A stretch of 31,231 nt of DNA. It comes from Mariaggregatimicrobium sp964498785. GTDB lineage: Bacteria; Zhuqueibacterota; Zhuqueibacteria; Thermofontimicrobiales; Thiofontviventaceae. This document shows positions 14,346-22,936 of the stretch, piece by piece; the first letter of the stretch is position 1, and every line of letters starts with the position of its first letter. The notes under the pieces are model-generated. The model did not search any database and had not been told where the DNA came from. It worked only from the letters and a program-made list of their open reading frames with translations. The stretch covers positions 1 to 31,231 of the forward strand of contig CAZCJL010000076.1 of NCBI GenBank assembly GCA_964498785.1, in the 5' to 3' direction. A program made the translations under genes and the position numbers.

Positions 14346-16751
14346 TTAAACAGACTCTTTCCCACTCAACAATAATCCAACCCATATCATTAAATTAAAC
14401 AATGATAATCCGACCAGAGATAATTTAATTCCTAATATCGGTATCAGGAAGGAACTGGTGATGATAGCTCCAAGACATGCGCCGGCGAGATCAAATGCAT
14501 AAAGATTACCTGCAGATTTTTTTTGTATTGAATACAATCGATAGTAGAGATGGCTTGCCAGTGGATATTGGTAGCCAGCGATAAAACCTGCGGAAAGAGT
14601 CAATGCAAAAAACAGGATTTGGATGATCACGAAATCGAAGACATGTTGTTTTAAGAAAATCAATATGACCAGTAGAAAAAGCGGATAAACCATCATAAAA
14701 AATTGGAAGCGTTTAAAAGTCGAAAAAATGTGGCTTCGTTGCCGGGAAAACCGAATTCCGAAATAGCTGCCAACTGCCAGACCAATCATAAAGCTGGAAA
14801 GAATAAGCGCAAGCTGAAAATAGACATAGCCGTATATTGCCTGAAATGCATGAATAATAACAACTTCAAGCGCCATTTCTGTAAATCCAACAACAGTGAT
14901 CGATGATATGATTCCGTAGTTCATTTTTTTGGTCAACTGACGTTTTGTAAAGAAAATAAACGGTAGAAATAAAATTATCGAAATCAGCAGAATTCCTGTG
15001 AACCCGATTTTCTCGGCGAACATGAAAAAATTTTTAGTAGTTTGATTGAAATACGTTGTCCAGACAATCAGATGGTAAAAATTACCAATAGGTTTGAAGT
15101 CACGATTTAATTCAGTGTTGTCAAATTCTGTGAGCCGGTCGCGTAAATATGCGGTGCGATCGGGCGACATCCGAAACGGGATATAATATTCGCGAATAAA
15201 AGTCGTTGGTAAATTTCGTTGCCGGAGCCGTAAAACCAAAATATCCGGATTTGTTGTGAGAATGCCAGATGTTTTACAACTGATAAAATGATTGGTATCG
15301 CCCGGAATGAGAATGATGTCAGGGAAAACGTTTCGCAGCGTGGCCAGAAGACTGCTTAAAAATGTCGCCAATTCATTGCCAATCACGTTTTCCGATGATG
15401 TTACGCTAAAAGCAATGATCCCATCAAATTTTAAGATCGTCTGCACTTGCTGATAAAATTCCAGTGTATAAAATCGGTTGATCAGTGTTGTGTGCGGGTC
15501 GGGGAGATTAATAATTACCACATCATATTTTTGCATTGTTTTTTTAACATAAAGTCGCCCATCGGTGTAATGAACGTTCACGCGCTTATCGTGAACAACA
15601 TCTTGCTCTTTGGGTGGCAAGTATTTTGAAGAGAGCTTAATTATCTCCGGATCAAGTTCAACGTAATCGACATGTTGCACATGCGGATGGGTGAGAACCT
15701 GATTCAGACTTCCGCCAGCGCCCCCACCGATGAGCAATACAGATTCGGGGTTCGGATGTTCCAGAAGCGCAAAATGAACAGCTTCTTCAGCATAGAATAA
15801 ATCCGGGTAAGTGAACATCAAATAACCGTTTTCAAAGAAGCTGATGTTTTCATTTAACTTTGCAACGGTAATATGCCCGAAAATTGTGGTTTCGTCATCC
15901 AATATTTCGTAATTGTGCCATTGCGTTTTAAAGGTATACTGGTCAATTTTAGGTGACGAAAAAATGATGGCCCAAAAGAGAAGAATTAGTGTTATTGTCA
16001 AAGTAATTTTAACGGGACGAGCAAGGACAGATAAGGAATGAAGCATGAAAAGTGCCGCGATGAGACTGGTTAAGCTGATGAGCATCACCAGCGTAAAATT
16101 ATCGAGAATTCGAATCAGGAAAAGGCTGAACAGAAAACTGGCAATTCCGGAACCGATAGCTTCTAACAGGTAAATTTTTGAAATGGAGGATGAGGGCTCG
16201 TTCGTCAGGCGATTGTATACGTAGCAACCAGTCGTGTAAAGAAAGCCTGCGACGAGTGCAACCGGAAGTAAAGTTATTAGCGGAATGATGAGAACGTGAG
16301 TTAGCCCTAATAATTCACCCTGTTGAACACCCCATAGAACAGAACTCATTCGCACGGCAGCGGCAGTAACAGGAATCAAAACTGAGAAAGAAAGCAACAG
16401 GAGAACAAAAATTAACTGCGGCTGTTTTGATCGTTTGCCAAACTGTCCCAAAAGTCCACTACCGAGTGCAGTTCCTAATAACCATGTTCCTAACATGAAA
16501 CCCAATGTTAGCTCATTCCCTAAAAAAACAATGACGAGCTCTTTTAAAAGGACGATCTGACTCATCATTGTACAAAAACCGGTTAAGATAATCGAGAAAT
16601 GAACAGAGAAGTCAATTTTGCGAATCAATTTTTGTGGGCGTGTTAATCGCATAGAAAAAATATATGACAAAAAGATGACAAATGCAAGTTTTATGTGTTG
16701 CATACAACCCATTGTAAGGCTTGTGGGAAACCACGCGGGATGTTGGGGCAC
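14346..16751 (-). CDS. Multi-spanning membrane protein with embedded spermidine-synthase-like domain
   Basis: An 801-residue protein in three parts. Residues about 46-290 hold seven or so membrane segments. Residues about 300-540 form a soluble spermidine-synthase-like Rossmann domain: GGGAGG at 342-347, ELDP at 365-368, and NLPDP at 415-419 followed by FYTLEFY. Residues about 590-795 hold further membrane segments. Such fusions of a transporter-like membrane domain with a SpeE-like domain are widespread and of unproven function. Classical SpeE has GGGDGG and a catalytic aspartate in D-x-x-D-P. Here these are A345 and N415, so aminopropyl transfer is doubtful. The start is uncertain: Met34 (codon at 16650-16652) begins the conserved region, and no ATG has a clear ribosome site. 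It is the third gene of a - strand set behind the ligase and the NadE homologue. Confidence 0.83.
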   Translation of the reverse strand: MPQHPAWFPTSLTMGCMQHIKLAFVIFLSYIFSMRLTRPQKLIRKIDFSVHFSIILTGFCTMMSQIVLLKELVIVFLGNELTLGFMLGTWLLGTALGSGLLGQFGKRSKQPQLIFVLLLLSFSVLIPVTAAAVRMSSVLWGVQQGELLGLTHVLIIPLITLLPVALVAGFLYTTGCYVYNRLTNEPSSSISKIYLLEAIGSGIASFLFSLFLIRILDNFTLVMLISLTSLIAALFMLHSLSVLARPVKITLTITLILLFWAIIFSSPKIDQYTFKTQWHNYEILDDETTIFGHITVAKLNENISFFENGYLMFTYPDLFYAEEAVHFALLEHPNPESVLLIGGGAGGSLNQVLTHPHVQHVDYVELDPEIIKLSSKYLPPKEQDVVHDKRVNVHYTDGRLYVKKTMQKYDVVIINLPDPHTTLINRFYTLEFYQQVQTILKFDGIIAFSVTSSENVIGNELATFLSSLLATLRNVFPDIILIPGDTNHFISCKTSGILTTNPDILVLRLRQRNLPTTFIREYYIPFRMSPDRTAYLRDRLTEFDNTELNRDFKPIGNFYHLIVWTTYFNQTTKNFFMFAEKIGFTGILLISIILFLPFIFFTKRQLTKKMNYGIISSITVVGFTEMALEVVIIHAFQAIYGYVYFQLALILSSFMIGLAVGSYFGIRFSRQRSHIFSTFKRFQFFMMVYPLFLLVILIFLKQHVFDFVIIQILFFALTLSAGFIAGYQYPLASHLYYRLYSIQKKSAGNLYAFDLAGACLGAIITSSFLIPILGIKLSLVGLSLFNLMIWVGLLLSGKESV

Positions 16752-16878
16752 ATGATATCCGGAACTGACGTTAGACGCTGGACTTATACTTTTAGAAAAT
16801 GTTGCGCTTGTTTAGATTCAATTGATTCAGAAAAGCGGATTTAGAATGAATAATGAGATCGAGACAGAGAATCGGATA

Positions 16879-17835
16879 TTAGAGTGAAGACATTCTCAAA
16901 TATTCCGTCGCCTGAATTTTGCGCTTTATATCATTAATCACATTTTGCACCTGAGTAGTTGTTAAGTCGAGTGCAGCAGCGATTTCATCAGTAGGGTAAC
17001 TGTTTTCCCATCCATACCAAATTGTATCCAGAATATCAAATGGCAACCTGAAGAAAAATTCCTCCTGTGTTTGTTCCGCTGAGTAGGTGTCGGTTGTGGG
17101 AATTCGTTTTCGAATATCTTCGGGGATCTGGAGGTAATCTGCTAATTGAAAAATATGGGTTTTAAGTAAATGAGCAATTGGTTTTATATCCGCGCCGCCA
17201 TCACCGTATTTTACAAAGAAACCTAACTCATGTTCGTTTTTATTGGCAGTGCCGATAACCGCGTAATTCATTCGTTCGGCATGATAATAAAGCATACTCA
17301 TTCGGCTCCGTTGTTTGAAATTTGAAGCCGCGACAATTTGCAAGTACTCCTTTAGTGGCAGCCGCTTTGTTTTTTCCTCGCCCTCTGGTGAGATGATTGT
17401 GAGACTAAATAGATTTAGCGTGTCTTTTTCTAAAATATTCTGCGAAAGCCCAATCTTGGTTTTATAGCTCATATCATATTCAGGAAACACTTTTTGAATG
17501 GCTTCATCGCGGCGTCGGTATGTGTCAAAACCGTAAAGCGCTGCCGTCATATCTTCGATGATGTGTTGCACTTTAAATTTATCGATCAGTTTTTTTACCA
17601 GGGGAAAATTTTCCGGGCTTGAGTCTTTTTCCGGCATAATTATACCAAGGACTTTTTCGGGGCCAAAGGCTTTTGCACACAGCGCCACGACGACAGATGA
17701 ATCTATTCCGCCACTGATACCAACTACTGCGCCGCGTCTTTTCAGCCTTTTAAAGATATCTGATTTCAATTGAGACGTTATTTTTTCTGTTTCTGTCTCA
17801 GGATTGATTCGCATCGATTGTTTTGAATAAGGCAT
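16879..17835 (-). CDS. nadE: NH3-dependent NAD+ synthase (NadE) homologue
   Basis: A 318-residue protein of the N-type ATP pyrophosphatase family. NadE adenylates nicotinate adenine dinucleotide and amidates it to NAD. GISGGIDSS at 39-47 is the pyrophosphatase loop. GTANKNEHELGFF followed by KYGDGGADIKPIAHLLKT matches the NAD-synthase signature. No nitrilase-type glutaminase domain is fused, so ammonia would be the nitrogen donor. It is longer than typical NadE (about 245-275 residues), with an extra stretch around 100-160. AAAGGAG 6 nt before the ATG fixes the start. It lies 46 nt behind the AMP-ligase gene on the same strand. That company is unlike a housekeeping NAD gene and may mean a different amidation substrate (inference). 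Confidence 0.85.
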   Translation of the reverse strand: MPYSKQSMRINPETETEKITSQLKSDIFKRLKRRGAVVGISGGIDSSVVVALCAKAFGPEKVLGIIMPEKDSSPENFPLVKKLIDKFKVQHIIEDMTAALYGFDTYRRRDEAIQKVFPEYDMSYKTKIGLSQNILEKDTLNLFSLTIISPEGEEKTKRLPLKEYLQIVAASNFKQRSRMSMLYYHAERMNYAVIGTANKNEHELGFFVKYGDGGADIKPIAHLLKTHIFQLADYLQIPEDIRKRIPTTDTYSAEQTQEEFFFRLPFDILDTIWYGWENSYPTDEIAAALDLTTTQVQNVINDIKRKIQATEYLRMSSL

Positions 17836-17881
17836 TGTTCACTCCTTTAAATTAGATTATTTTTATTCAGATTGAATAAAA

Positions 17882-19462
17882 TTAAAATAATTTCGATTTA
17901 TCGATCTTGCCATTTGGTGTACGTGGTAATTCCGATTTAAATTCAATATATTTAGGTACTGCAAAGGATTCCATATTCATGGCGCAAAATGCGCGGACAT
18001 CATTTTCAGAAATCTGTTTTCCGGGTTCCGAGACAATGAAGGCTTTAATTGCCTGGCCGAAAATTTCATCAGGGACGCCAACAACAGCCACTTCACTAAT
18101 GTTTTCCATGTCATGAATCGTATTTTCAATCTCGCGGGCGCTTAAACGTTCGCCACGGCTTTTAATCATGTCATCTTTGCGACCGACAAAATATAAAAAT
18201 CCTTGATCATCGGATCTGAATAAATCACCGGAATAAAGAATGGTTTCGCCCGGAATAATATCATTACGAAAATATTTTGATGTTAATTCAGGTGCATTCC
18301 AATAACCATTCATTACATTTGGTCCGCGGATGATCAGTTCACCCATTTCGCCGCTCTTTACTTCCTGTCCGTTTTCATTAACAATAGTAACTTTGCAGTT
18401 TGGCATGGCTTTTCCAACAGAAGCGGGTCGATAATCGATTTCGTCAGGGGGCAGAAAGCTAACTCGTTTACATTCCGTTAAACCATACATTGAGTATATT
18501 TTTACGCGCGGAAATGTCTTTCTGAATTTAAGAATATGTTCCACAGGTAATGCAGCACCGGTATTTGAAATATAACGTAAAGAGTTCAGGTTATACTCTT
18601 TCAGGTTATTCATTCGTAAAATCATGGCAAGTATCGTTGGCACAATAGGGAAACACGTCACTTTTTCCGCTGTTATTCTACTTAAAACACTATGAAGATA
18701 TTGAAAAGATTTTTCCATCACAACTGTGCCGCCGAATAGCAGTGACATAATTACCTGATATAATCCATAATCAAACGAAAGAGGAAGGACATTTAAAATG
18801 ATATCATCCGGAGTGTTTTCAAGATACGAGATAATGCTATGTGCTGCGGAAATAACATTACGATGAGAGGACATCACTCCCTTTGGTTCCCCGGTTGATC
18901 CAGACGTATATATCAACGTGGCAAGCTCAAGATCGATCAATTTTGATGATATGTTTTTAGAAATACGTCGGTTAAGTGGGTGTGAAATATCCTGAAAGCC
19001 AAAGAAAATATCATCCCAACTGAATGAATCGGGGGCTAAGGTTTGCGGAATTTTTTTCGCTGATCCAAGCCAAATCAGTTTTAATTTATGATTAACCGAA
19101 CTCAATGCCTGAGCCACGATTGTTGCTTTTTTTGTATCAGTTATTAAAACAGACGCAGAACAATCATTCAGGATATAGGATAATTTTTTTGGCTTTAACG
19201 CACTATTGAGGATAACAAATACTGCTTCGGATTTTAGGATGCCATAAAGTGATATCACAGCTTCGGGAATGTTATCCAAAAATATGACAATTTTACTCTG
19301 ACTGCGAATTCCAATATCGTTTAATTTTGTACTAAGATGTTCTGCTTGTGCATATAACGATGAATAGCAAATCCGTTGCTGATCACTTACAAGTGCAGTC
19401 TTTTCCGGAAAACGGTGGACAGTTAAATCAAAATATTGGTGTAACAAAAAGGGGGTATTCAT
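17882..19462 (-). CDS. Acyl-CoA synthetase/AMP-dependent ligase (ANL superfamily)
   Basis: A 526-residue adenylating enzyme that activates a carboxylate as an acyl-AMP and then passes it to a thiol such as CoA or a carrier protein. The core motif YTSGSTGEPKG is at 185-195, YGLTE at 326-330, SGD and GRKDDMIKSRGERLS lie in the hinge region, and the catalytic C-terminal lysine is K519 in PNGKIDK. The YGLTECKRVSFLPP stretch resembles ligases found in exopolysaccharide or exosortase-associated clusters, but the substrate cannot be read from sequence. No carrier-protein gene is in the window. The ATG has a weak GAAGAG ribosome site. It heads the - strand set of ligase, NadE homologue and SpeE-like membrane protein, divergent from the dehydrogenase-like gene. 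Confidence 0.9.
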   Translation of the reverse strand: MNTPFLLHQYFDLTVHRFPEKTALVSDQQRICYSSLYAQAEHLSTKLNDIGIRSQSKIVIFLDNIPEAVISLYGILKSEAVFVILNSALKPKKLSYILNDCSASVLITDTKKATIVAQALSSVNHKLKLIWLGSAKKIPQTLAPDSFSWDDIFFGFQDISHPLNRRISKNISSKLIDLELATLIYTSGSTGEPKGVMSSHRNVISAAHSIISYLENTPDDIILNVLPLSFDYGLYQVIMSLLFGGTVVMEKSFQYLHSVLSRITAEKVTCFPIVPTILAMILRMNNLKEYNLNSLRYISNTGAALPVEHILKFRKTFPRVKIYSMYGLTECKRVSFLPPDEIDYRPASVGKAMPNCKVTIVNENGQEVKSGEMGELIIRGPNVMNGYWNAPELTSKYFRNDIIPGETILYSGDLFRSDDQGFLYFVGRKDDMIKSRGERLSAREIENTIHDMENISEVAVVGVPDEIFGQAIKAFIVSEPGKQISENDVRAFCAMNMESFAVPKYIEFKSELPRTPNGKIDKSKLF

Positions 19463-19776
19463 TTTCTAATCTCTTCAATCTTGATTCGATCCAAAAAAAA
19501 GTTGCATTATGTAAAACGAAAAATACCATCCATCTTTGAATTTTGCAGAAAGATATTAGACAATTTTTATATATTTCACCCAAAAATTTACTAAAAAAAA
19601 ATAGTAAAAACAACTAAAAAACATAAAATGATTATAAAATTATTGAGGACATTTTAGTTATGGTAAAATCTAATGAAATGGATAAATCTGGCGATACTTT
19701 ACATGAAGAAATATTGAAATAGTAACAGGGAAATTGTTTTTATCTCAGATAGAAGGATTTCAATTTGGAGGTTTTG
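19463..19776. promoter_or_regulatory. Divergent intergenic region with an AT palindrome
   Basis: This 314-nt very AT-rich region separates the ligase (- strand) from the dehydrogenase-like gene (+ strand) and must hold both promoters. TTTACTA at 19587-19593 and TAGTAAA at 19602-19608 form a perfect 7-bp inverted repeat around eight A, a possible regulator site. A 20-codon reading frame at 19660-19722 has GAGG upstream but no recognisable product. GGAGG at 19767-19771 is the ribosome site of the + strand gene. Confidence 0.35.
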
Positions 19777-21195
19777 ATGAATTTTGATCAGGAGAGAGCG
19801 CAAGCAGTTTCTGTTATTGGATTAGGAAATTATGGAATGTCTTTATGTGCCTGTCTGGCATCTGGTGGGCATCAGGTAATTGGACTGGATTGTGATGAAA
19901 ACAAGGTGAATTTATTGCGAAAAGGACTAACTCCGGTATTTGAGCCTGAGCTCGATAAAAGTTATCAGGTTAACAGGAATTTGATAACGACGACAGTGAG
20001 TTACCAACATTTGATTTCACAGACTCAGGTTACTTTTATTGCCATTCCGATATATTTACAATCTGGTGTCTTTGTGTTAAACGAGAAAATATTCGGGGTG
20101 TTGGATCAGATTAGTGCGGAAATCCGGGCAAAGGAGGATTTTCATATAGTTATTTTAGCTCGATCTGTACTCCCGGAAGTTATTGAAAATCGATTGATTC
20201 CATCCATTGAGGAGCGTTCCGGTAAAATTAGTGGCAGTGGCTTTGGGTTTTGCTATTTACCTTTTTTTGCTGAAAAGGGACAAATCATTCAAAACTTATC
20301 ATCACCAGATATTGTACTGCTCGGAGAATCGGATATTCATTCTGGTGATATTGTTCATAAAATAGTGCGTAATATGGTAAATAACAATGCAGAAATAATT
20401 CGGTCGAATTTTATGAATATAGAAATTTCACGACTTGCAATCAATTCATTTAAAGAAATTCGGCTGGCGTTTAAGAATATGCTGAACGAAATTTGTGAGG
20501 CGCTTCCAGGCGCGAATTACAAAGAGATATTAAAAGCAGTTTCTAAAGCCGTGAATCTCGAAAAATACTCATGGATTTATGATTCACGTATTAATCCGTT
20601 GGCAATGTCCGATAATTTAGCATTTCAGAATTTGGGACAGCAGTTAAATAAAAATGTTCTGTTGCCAGAAGCAGCCGAAAAAATTCATAACAGGCAAGTT
20701 CATCGAATCATCGAGATGATTTTTTCAAGAATGAAATCGGGTGCGAATGTCGGCATTTTGGGCATTGCCGTTCGCCCGAATACTGCATCCATTGAGAATT
20801 CTGTCGGTATTAAAGTTGCAGACCACTTGATAAAACAAGATATTGTTGTAAATTTGCATGATCCAATGGCGCTGCCAACTGCTAAAGAACGATTTCTTGA
20901 CAAGGCAAACTATTTTAATTCGTTAGAAGAATGCATCGATAAATCAGATATTCTGGTCATTCTGACGCCATGGAGAGAATTTAAAAAGATTACACCTGTT
21001 CTTTTTGAAACGAAAATTGAGCAACCAATTATTATTGATTGGTACAATATTCTGGATGATGATAACATTGTAACTAATTTTGAATACGTTACACCGGGAT
21101 ATGCTCAACACGTGGTTTCTGACAGCAGTCATCGATGTGAATTTGATTATAATCTAATTGATTTAATGGCGATTCAAAATATTTCTACAAACTGA
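19777..21195 (+). CDS. UDP-glucose/GDP-mannose dehydrogenase homologue lacking the catalytic cysteine
   Basis: A 472-residue member of the nucleotide-sugar dehydrogenase family, normally NAD-dependent four-electron oxidases that make uronic acids. The N-terminal Rossmann motif VIGLGNYGMSL (13-23) and the C-terminal domain motif GILGIAVRPNTASIENS (326-342) fit the family. The active site does not. The usual FGGSCLPKD is replaced by FQNLGQQLN at 283-291, putting Gly287 at the nucleophile cysteine. The conserved lysine in the central helix appears as R219 (EISRLAINSF), and the NPE motif is lost around 159-165 (CYLPFFA). It may be a pseudoenzyme that still binds NAD or nucleotide sugar. GGAGG 5 nt upstream supports the ATG at 19777 over a TTG at 19765. 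Divergent from the AMP ligase. Confidence 0.8.
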   Translation: MNFDQERAQAVSVIGLGNYGMSLCACLASGGHQVIGLDCDENKVNLLRKGLTPVFEPELDKSYQVNRNLITTTVSYQHLISQTQVTFIAIPIYLQSGVFVLNEKIFGVLDQISAEIRAKEDFHIVILARSVLPEVIENRLIPSIEERSGKISGSGFGFCYLPFFAEKGQIIQNLSSPDIVLLGESDIHSGDIVHKIVRNMVNNNAEIIRSNFMNIEISRLAINSFKEIRLAFKNMLNEICEALPGANYKEILKAVSKAVNLEKYSWIYDSRINPLAMSDNLAFQNLGQQLNKNVLLPEAAEKIHNRQVHRIIEMIFSRMKSGANVGILGIAVRPNTASIENSVGIKVADHLIKQDIVVNLHDPMALPTAKERFLDKANYFNSLEECIDKSDILVILTPWREFKKITPVLFETKIEQPIIIDWYNILDDDNIVTNFEYVTPGYAQHVVSDSSHRCEFDYNLIDLMAIQNISTN

Positions 21196-21415
21196 TTTGT
21201 TTTATCCGGAGTTACATCATCATAATAGATGCTTTTTTTTATGTGATGCGCGGACAAAAATGACGCAACACATCCCCCAACAATTTGACCGAGATTTTAT
21301 TCAAAAGGACACTAGCCAGACGGCGCAATGAAAAATGATTGTTATTGAAACCTGCGCTATTTTACTGAGTTTAATAAACAATTATGTAACAAGGAAATAA
21401 GAGGGCATTTCAAAA

Positions 21416-22204
21416 ATGAATAAAAAAATGTTTCTGCTGATTTTCTGTTTTAATGTATTGATGAGCATTGCAGCTTATGGAAATGATGAAAGATATCAAT
21501 GGCAAATCGGGGAAGAATTTTCCTACAGAGTGAAGTGGTCATTTGTAAGACTTGGAACAGTACGCATTGTAGTGCACGATACGTTGACTTATGATAGCAC
21601 ATTTGTTTATCATGTCAAGTTATTTATCGACTCCAATCCATTGATATTTTTCGTAAATATGCATAATGTGTATGACAGTTATGTCGATAATCAATTTCGG
21701 TTGCGGCTTTTTTCAGCATTGGAAATTATAGATGGTAAAAAATACGATGCTACTTACAAGTTTGATTATAATAAAAAAATTATGCACGTGAATATGACAA
21801 GCATGAAAGATACATCAAAAACGATAATTGAGGATGTTCCACTTGAAGAACACGTTTTGGATGGCGCGACCATGATTTATTATGCGCGCGCCAACGTCCA
21901 TACAACCGAGACAGACACGCTCACATCATTTTTTGAAGCAAAAAAAGGGAAAGTTTTTATAAATTTTAAAGGTGAAAATGATCTCGTAGAAATTGATGCA
22001 ATAAAAAAGCCGCTGAAAACATATTACCTTGATGGAATTGTTCAAATGAAAGGAATTGCCGGATTAACAGGTCCTTACAAGGGGTGGTTTAGTCAGGATA
22101 TGCAGCGACCACCATTGAAGGCACAATTGAAAGTTTTTATCGGATCTGTTAACATCGAGTTGGAGGAATGGAAAAATTGGTCGCCTCAGTTAAAAACACA
22201 ATAA
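21416..22204 (+). CDS. Exported DUF3108-like protein
   Basis: A 262-residue protein with a signal peptide, cleavage near G22. The body is beta-rich. It begins YQWQIGEEFSYRVKWSFVRLGTVRI and has the recurring Y/W-rich strand pattern and LDGATMIYYAR segment of DUF3108 periplasmic or outer-membrane-associated proteins (an LptD/lipocalin-like beta barrel in family descriptions). Function is unknown. AGAGGG stands about 11 nt before the ATG. It has about 220 nt of upstream sequence of its own and lies 103 nt ahead of the TetR gene, so it is probably a separate transcription unit. Confidence 0.72.
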   Translation: MNKKMFLLIFCFNVLMSIAAYGNDERYQWQIGEEFSYRVKWSFVRLGTVRIVVHDTLTYDSTFVYHVKLFIDSNPLIFFVNMHNVYDSYVDNQFRLRLFSALEIIDGKKYDATYKFDYNKKIMHVNMTSMKDTSKTIIEDVPLEEHVLDGATMIYYARANVHTTETDTLTSFFEAKKGKVFINFKGENDLVEIDAIKKPLKTYYLDGIVQMKGIAGLTGPYKGWFSQDMQRPPLKAQLKVFIGSVNIELEEWKNWSPQLKTQ

Positions 22205-22281
22205 AAGGTCGAAACATTTTATTATCAGTAGCGTATTAACACACATTAAACAAAAGCCAAATTTTTTTTGAAAGAACTATT

Positions 22282-22297
22282 TACCTAACGGTAGGTA
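22282..22297. promoter_or_regulatory. Probable TetR-family operator
   Basis: TACCTAACGGTAGGTA is an inverted repeat, TACCTA and TAGGTA around ACGG, ending 10 nt before the TetR start codon. TetR-type regulators often bind such palindromes next to their own gene, so autoregulation of the whole efflux operon is likely. The direct evidence is the symmetry and the position. Confidence 0.6.
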
Positions 22298-22307
22298 GGT
22301 TCAGGAA

Positions 22308-22913
22308 ATGAAGGGAATTATTTTGAATGTGATTGATGAAAACCAGACAAAAATAAAGATTTTCAGGGAAGCAGCCAGGTTATTTTCTGATAAAGGGTTT
22401 CATGGCGTTTCAATGCGCGAGATATCAGAGCGGGCTCGTGTTACAAAACCAACAATTTATTATTATTTTGGCAGCAAAGAAGGAATTTACAGGGAATTAA
22501 TCAAAACCGGGGTGGAATTTGCAAACAACGATATAAATAAAATAATAAACTCTGATATGGCAGCCAAAAAAAAATTGCTGCTATTAATAAAAAAACGTTT
22601 TGAGCATTGTTTGAAATTTCCGGAATATGTCCGATTCTTTCTGACATTATTTTCTTCGACTCAAAAGTTGCCGTTATTAGAGGAATTTGAACGCGATGCA
22701 CAAAAACATAAACAAATTTTCATAAAAATGATAGAAGATGGAATCGATTCCGGTGAATTTGGCGCCGGTGCAAAACCAGATTTGGCCGTTGAAATTATCG
22801 GTGCAGTCATGGTTCATTTTATGAATAAACAATTATCCAGCAGTGAAAAAATATTATCTGATCAACTCGCGGAAGAAATTGTAGAATTATTATTTAAAGG
22901 TCTTAATGAATAA
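22308..22913 (+). CDS. TetR/AcrR-family transcriptional regulator
   Basis: A 201-residue regulator. The N-terminal helix-turn-helix spans about 17-63 (AARLFSDKGFHGVSMREISE, then TKPTIYYYFGSKEGIYRELI), the standard TetR pattern. The C-terminal ligand-binding and dimer domain is all helical and not diagnostic. It probably represses the efflux genes that follow, with a drug-like or metabolic inducer. The ATG at 22308 lies very close to the operator. TTG at 22323 or GTG at 22329, behind GAAGGGA, are alternative starts that still keep the whole DNA-binding domain. The tolC-like gene follows after 23 nt. Confidence 0.93.
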   Translation: MKGIILNVIDENQTKIKIFREAARLFSDKGFHGVSMREISERARVTKPTIYYYFGSKEGIYRELIKTGVEFANNDINKIINSDMAAKKKLLLLIKKRFEHCLKFPEYVRFFLTLFSSTQKLPLLEEFERDAQKHKQIFIKMIEDGIDSGEFGAGAKPDLAVEIIGAVMVHFMNKQLSSSEKILSDQLAEEIVELLFKGLNE

Positions 22914-22936
22914 ATTATTATAATGTGGAGGAACGA

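Noticed and set aside
19660..19722. A 20-codon frame with GAGG upstream in the divergent region
   Set aside because: Too short to judge without conservation; no hydrophobic or other telling character, so mentioned only in the intergenic entry.
21205..21254. Weak hairpin with a T-run after the dehydrogenase-like gene
   Set aside because: The T-run lies inside the loop and the arms pair poorly, so it does not look like an intrinsic terminator.
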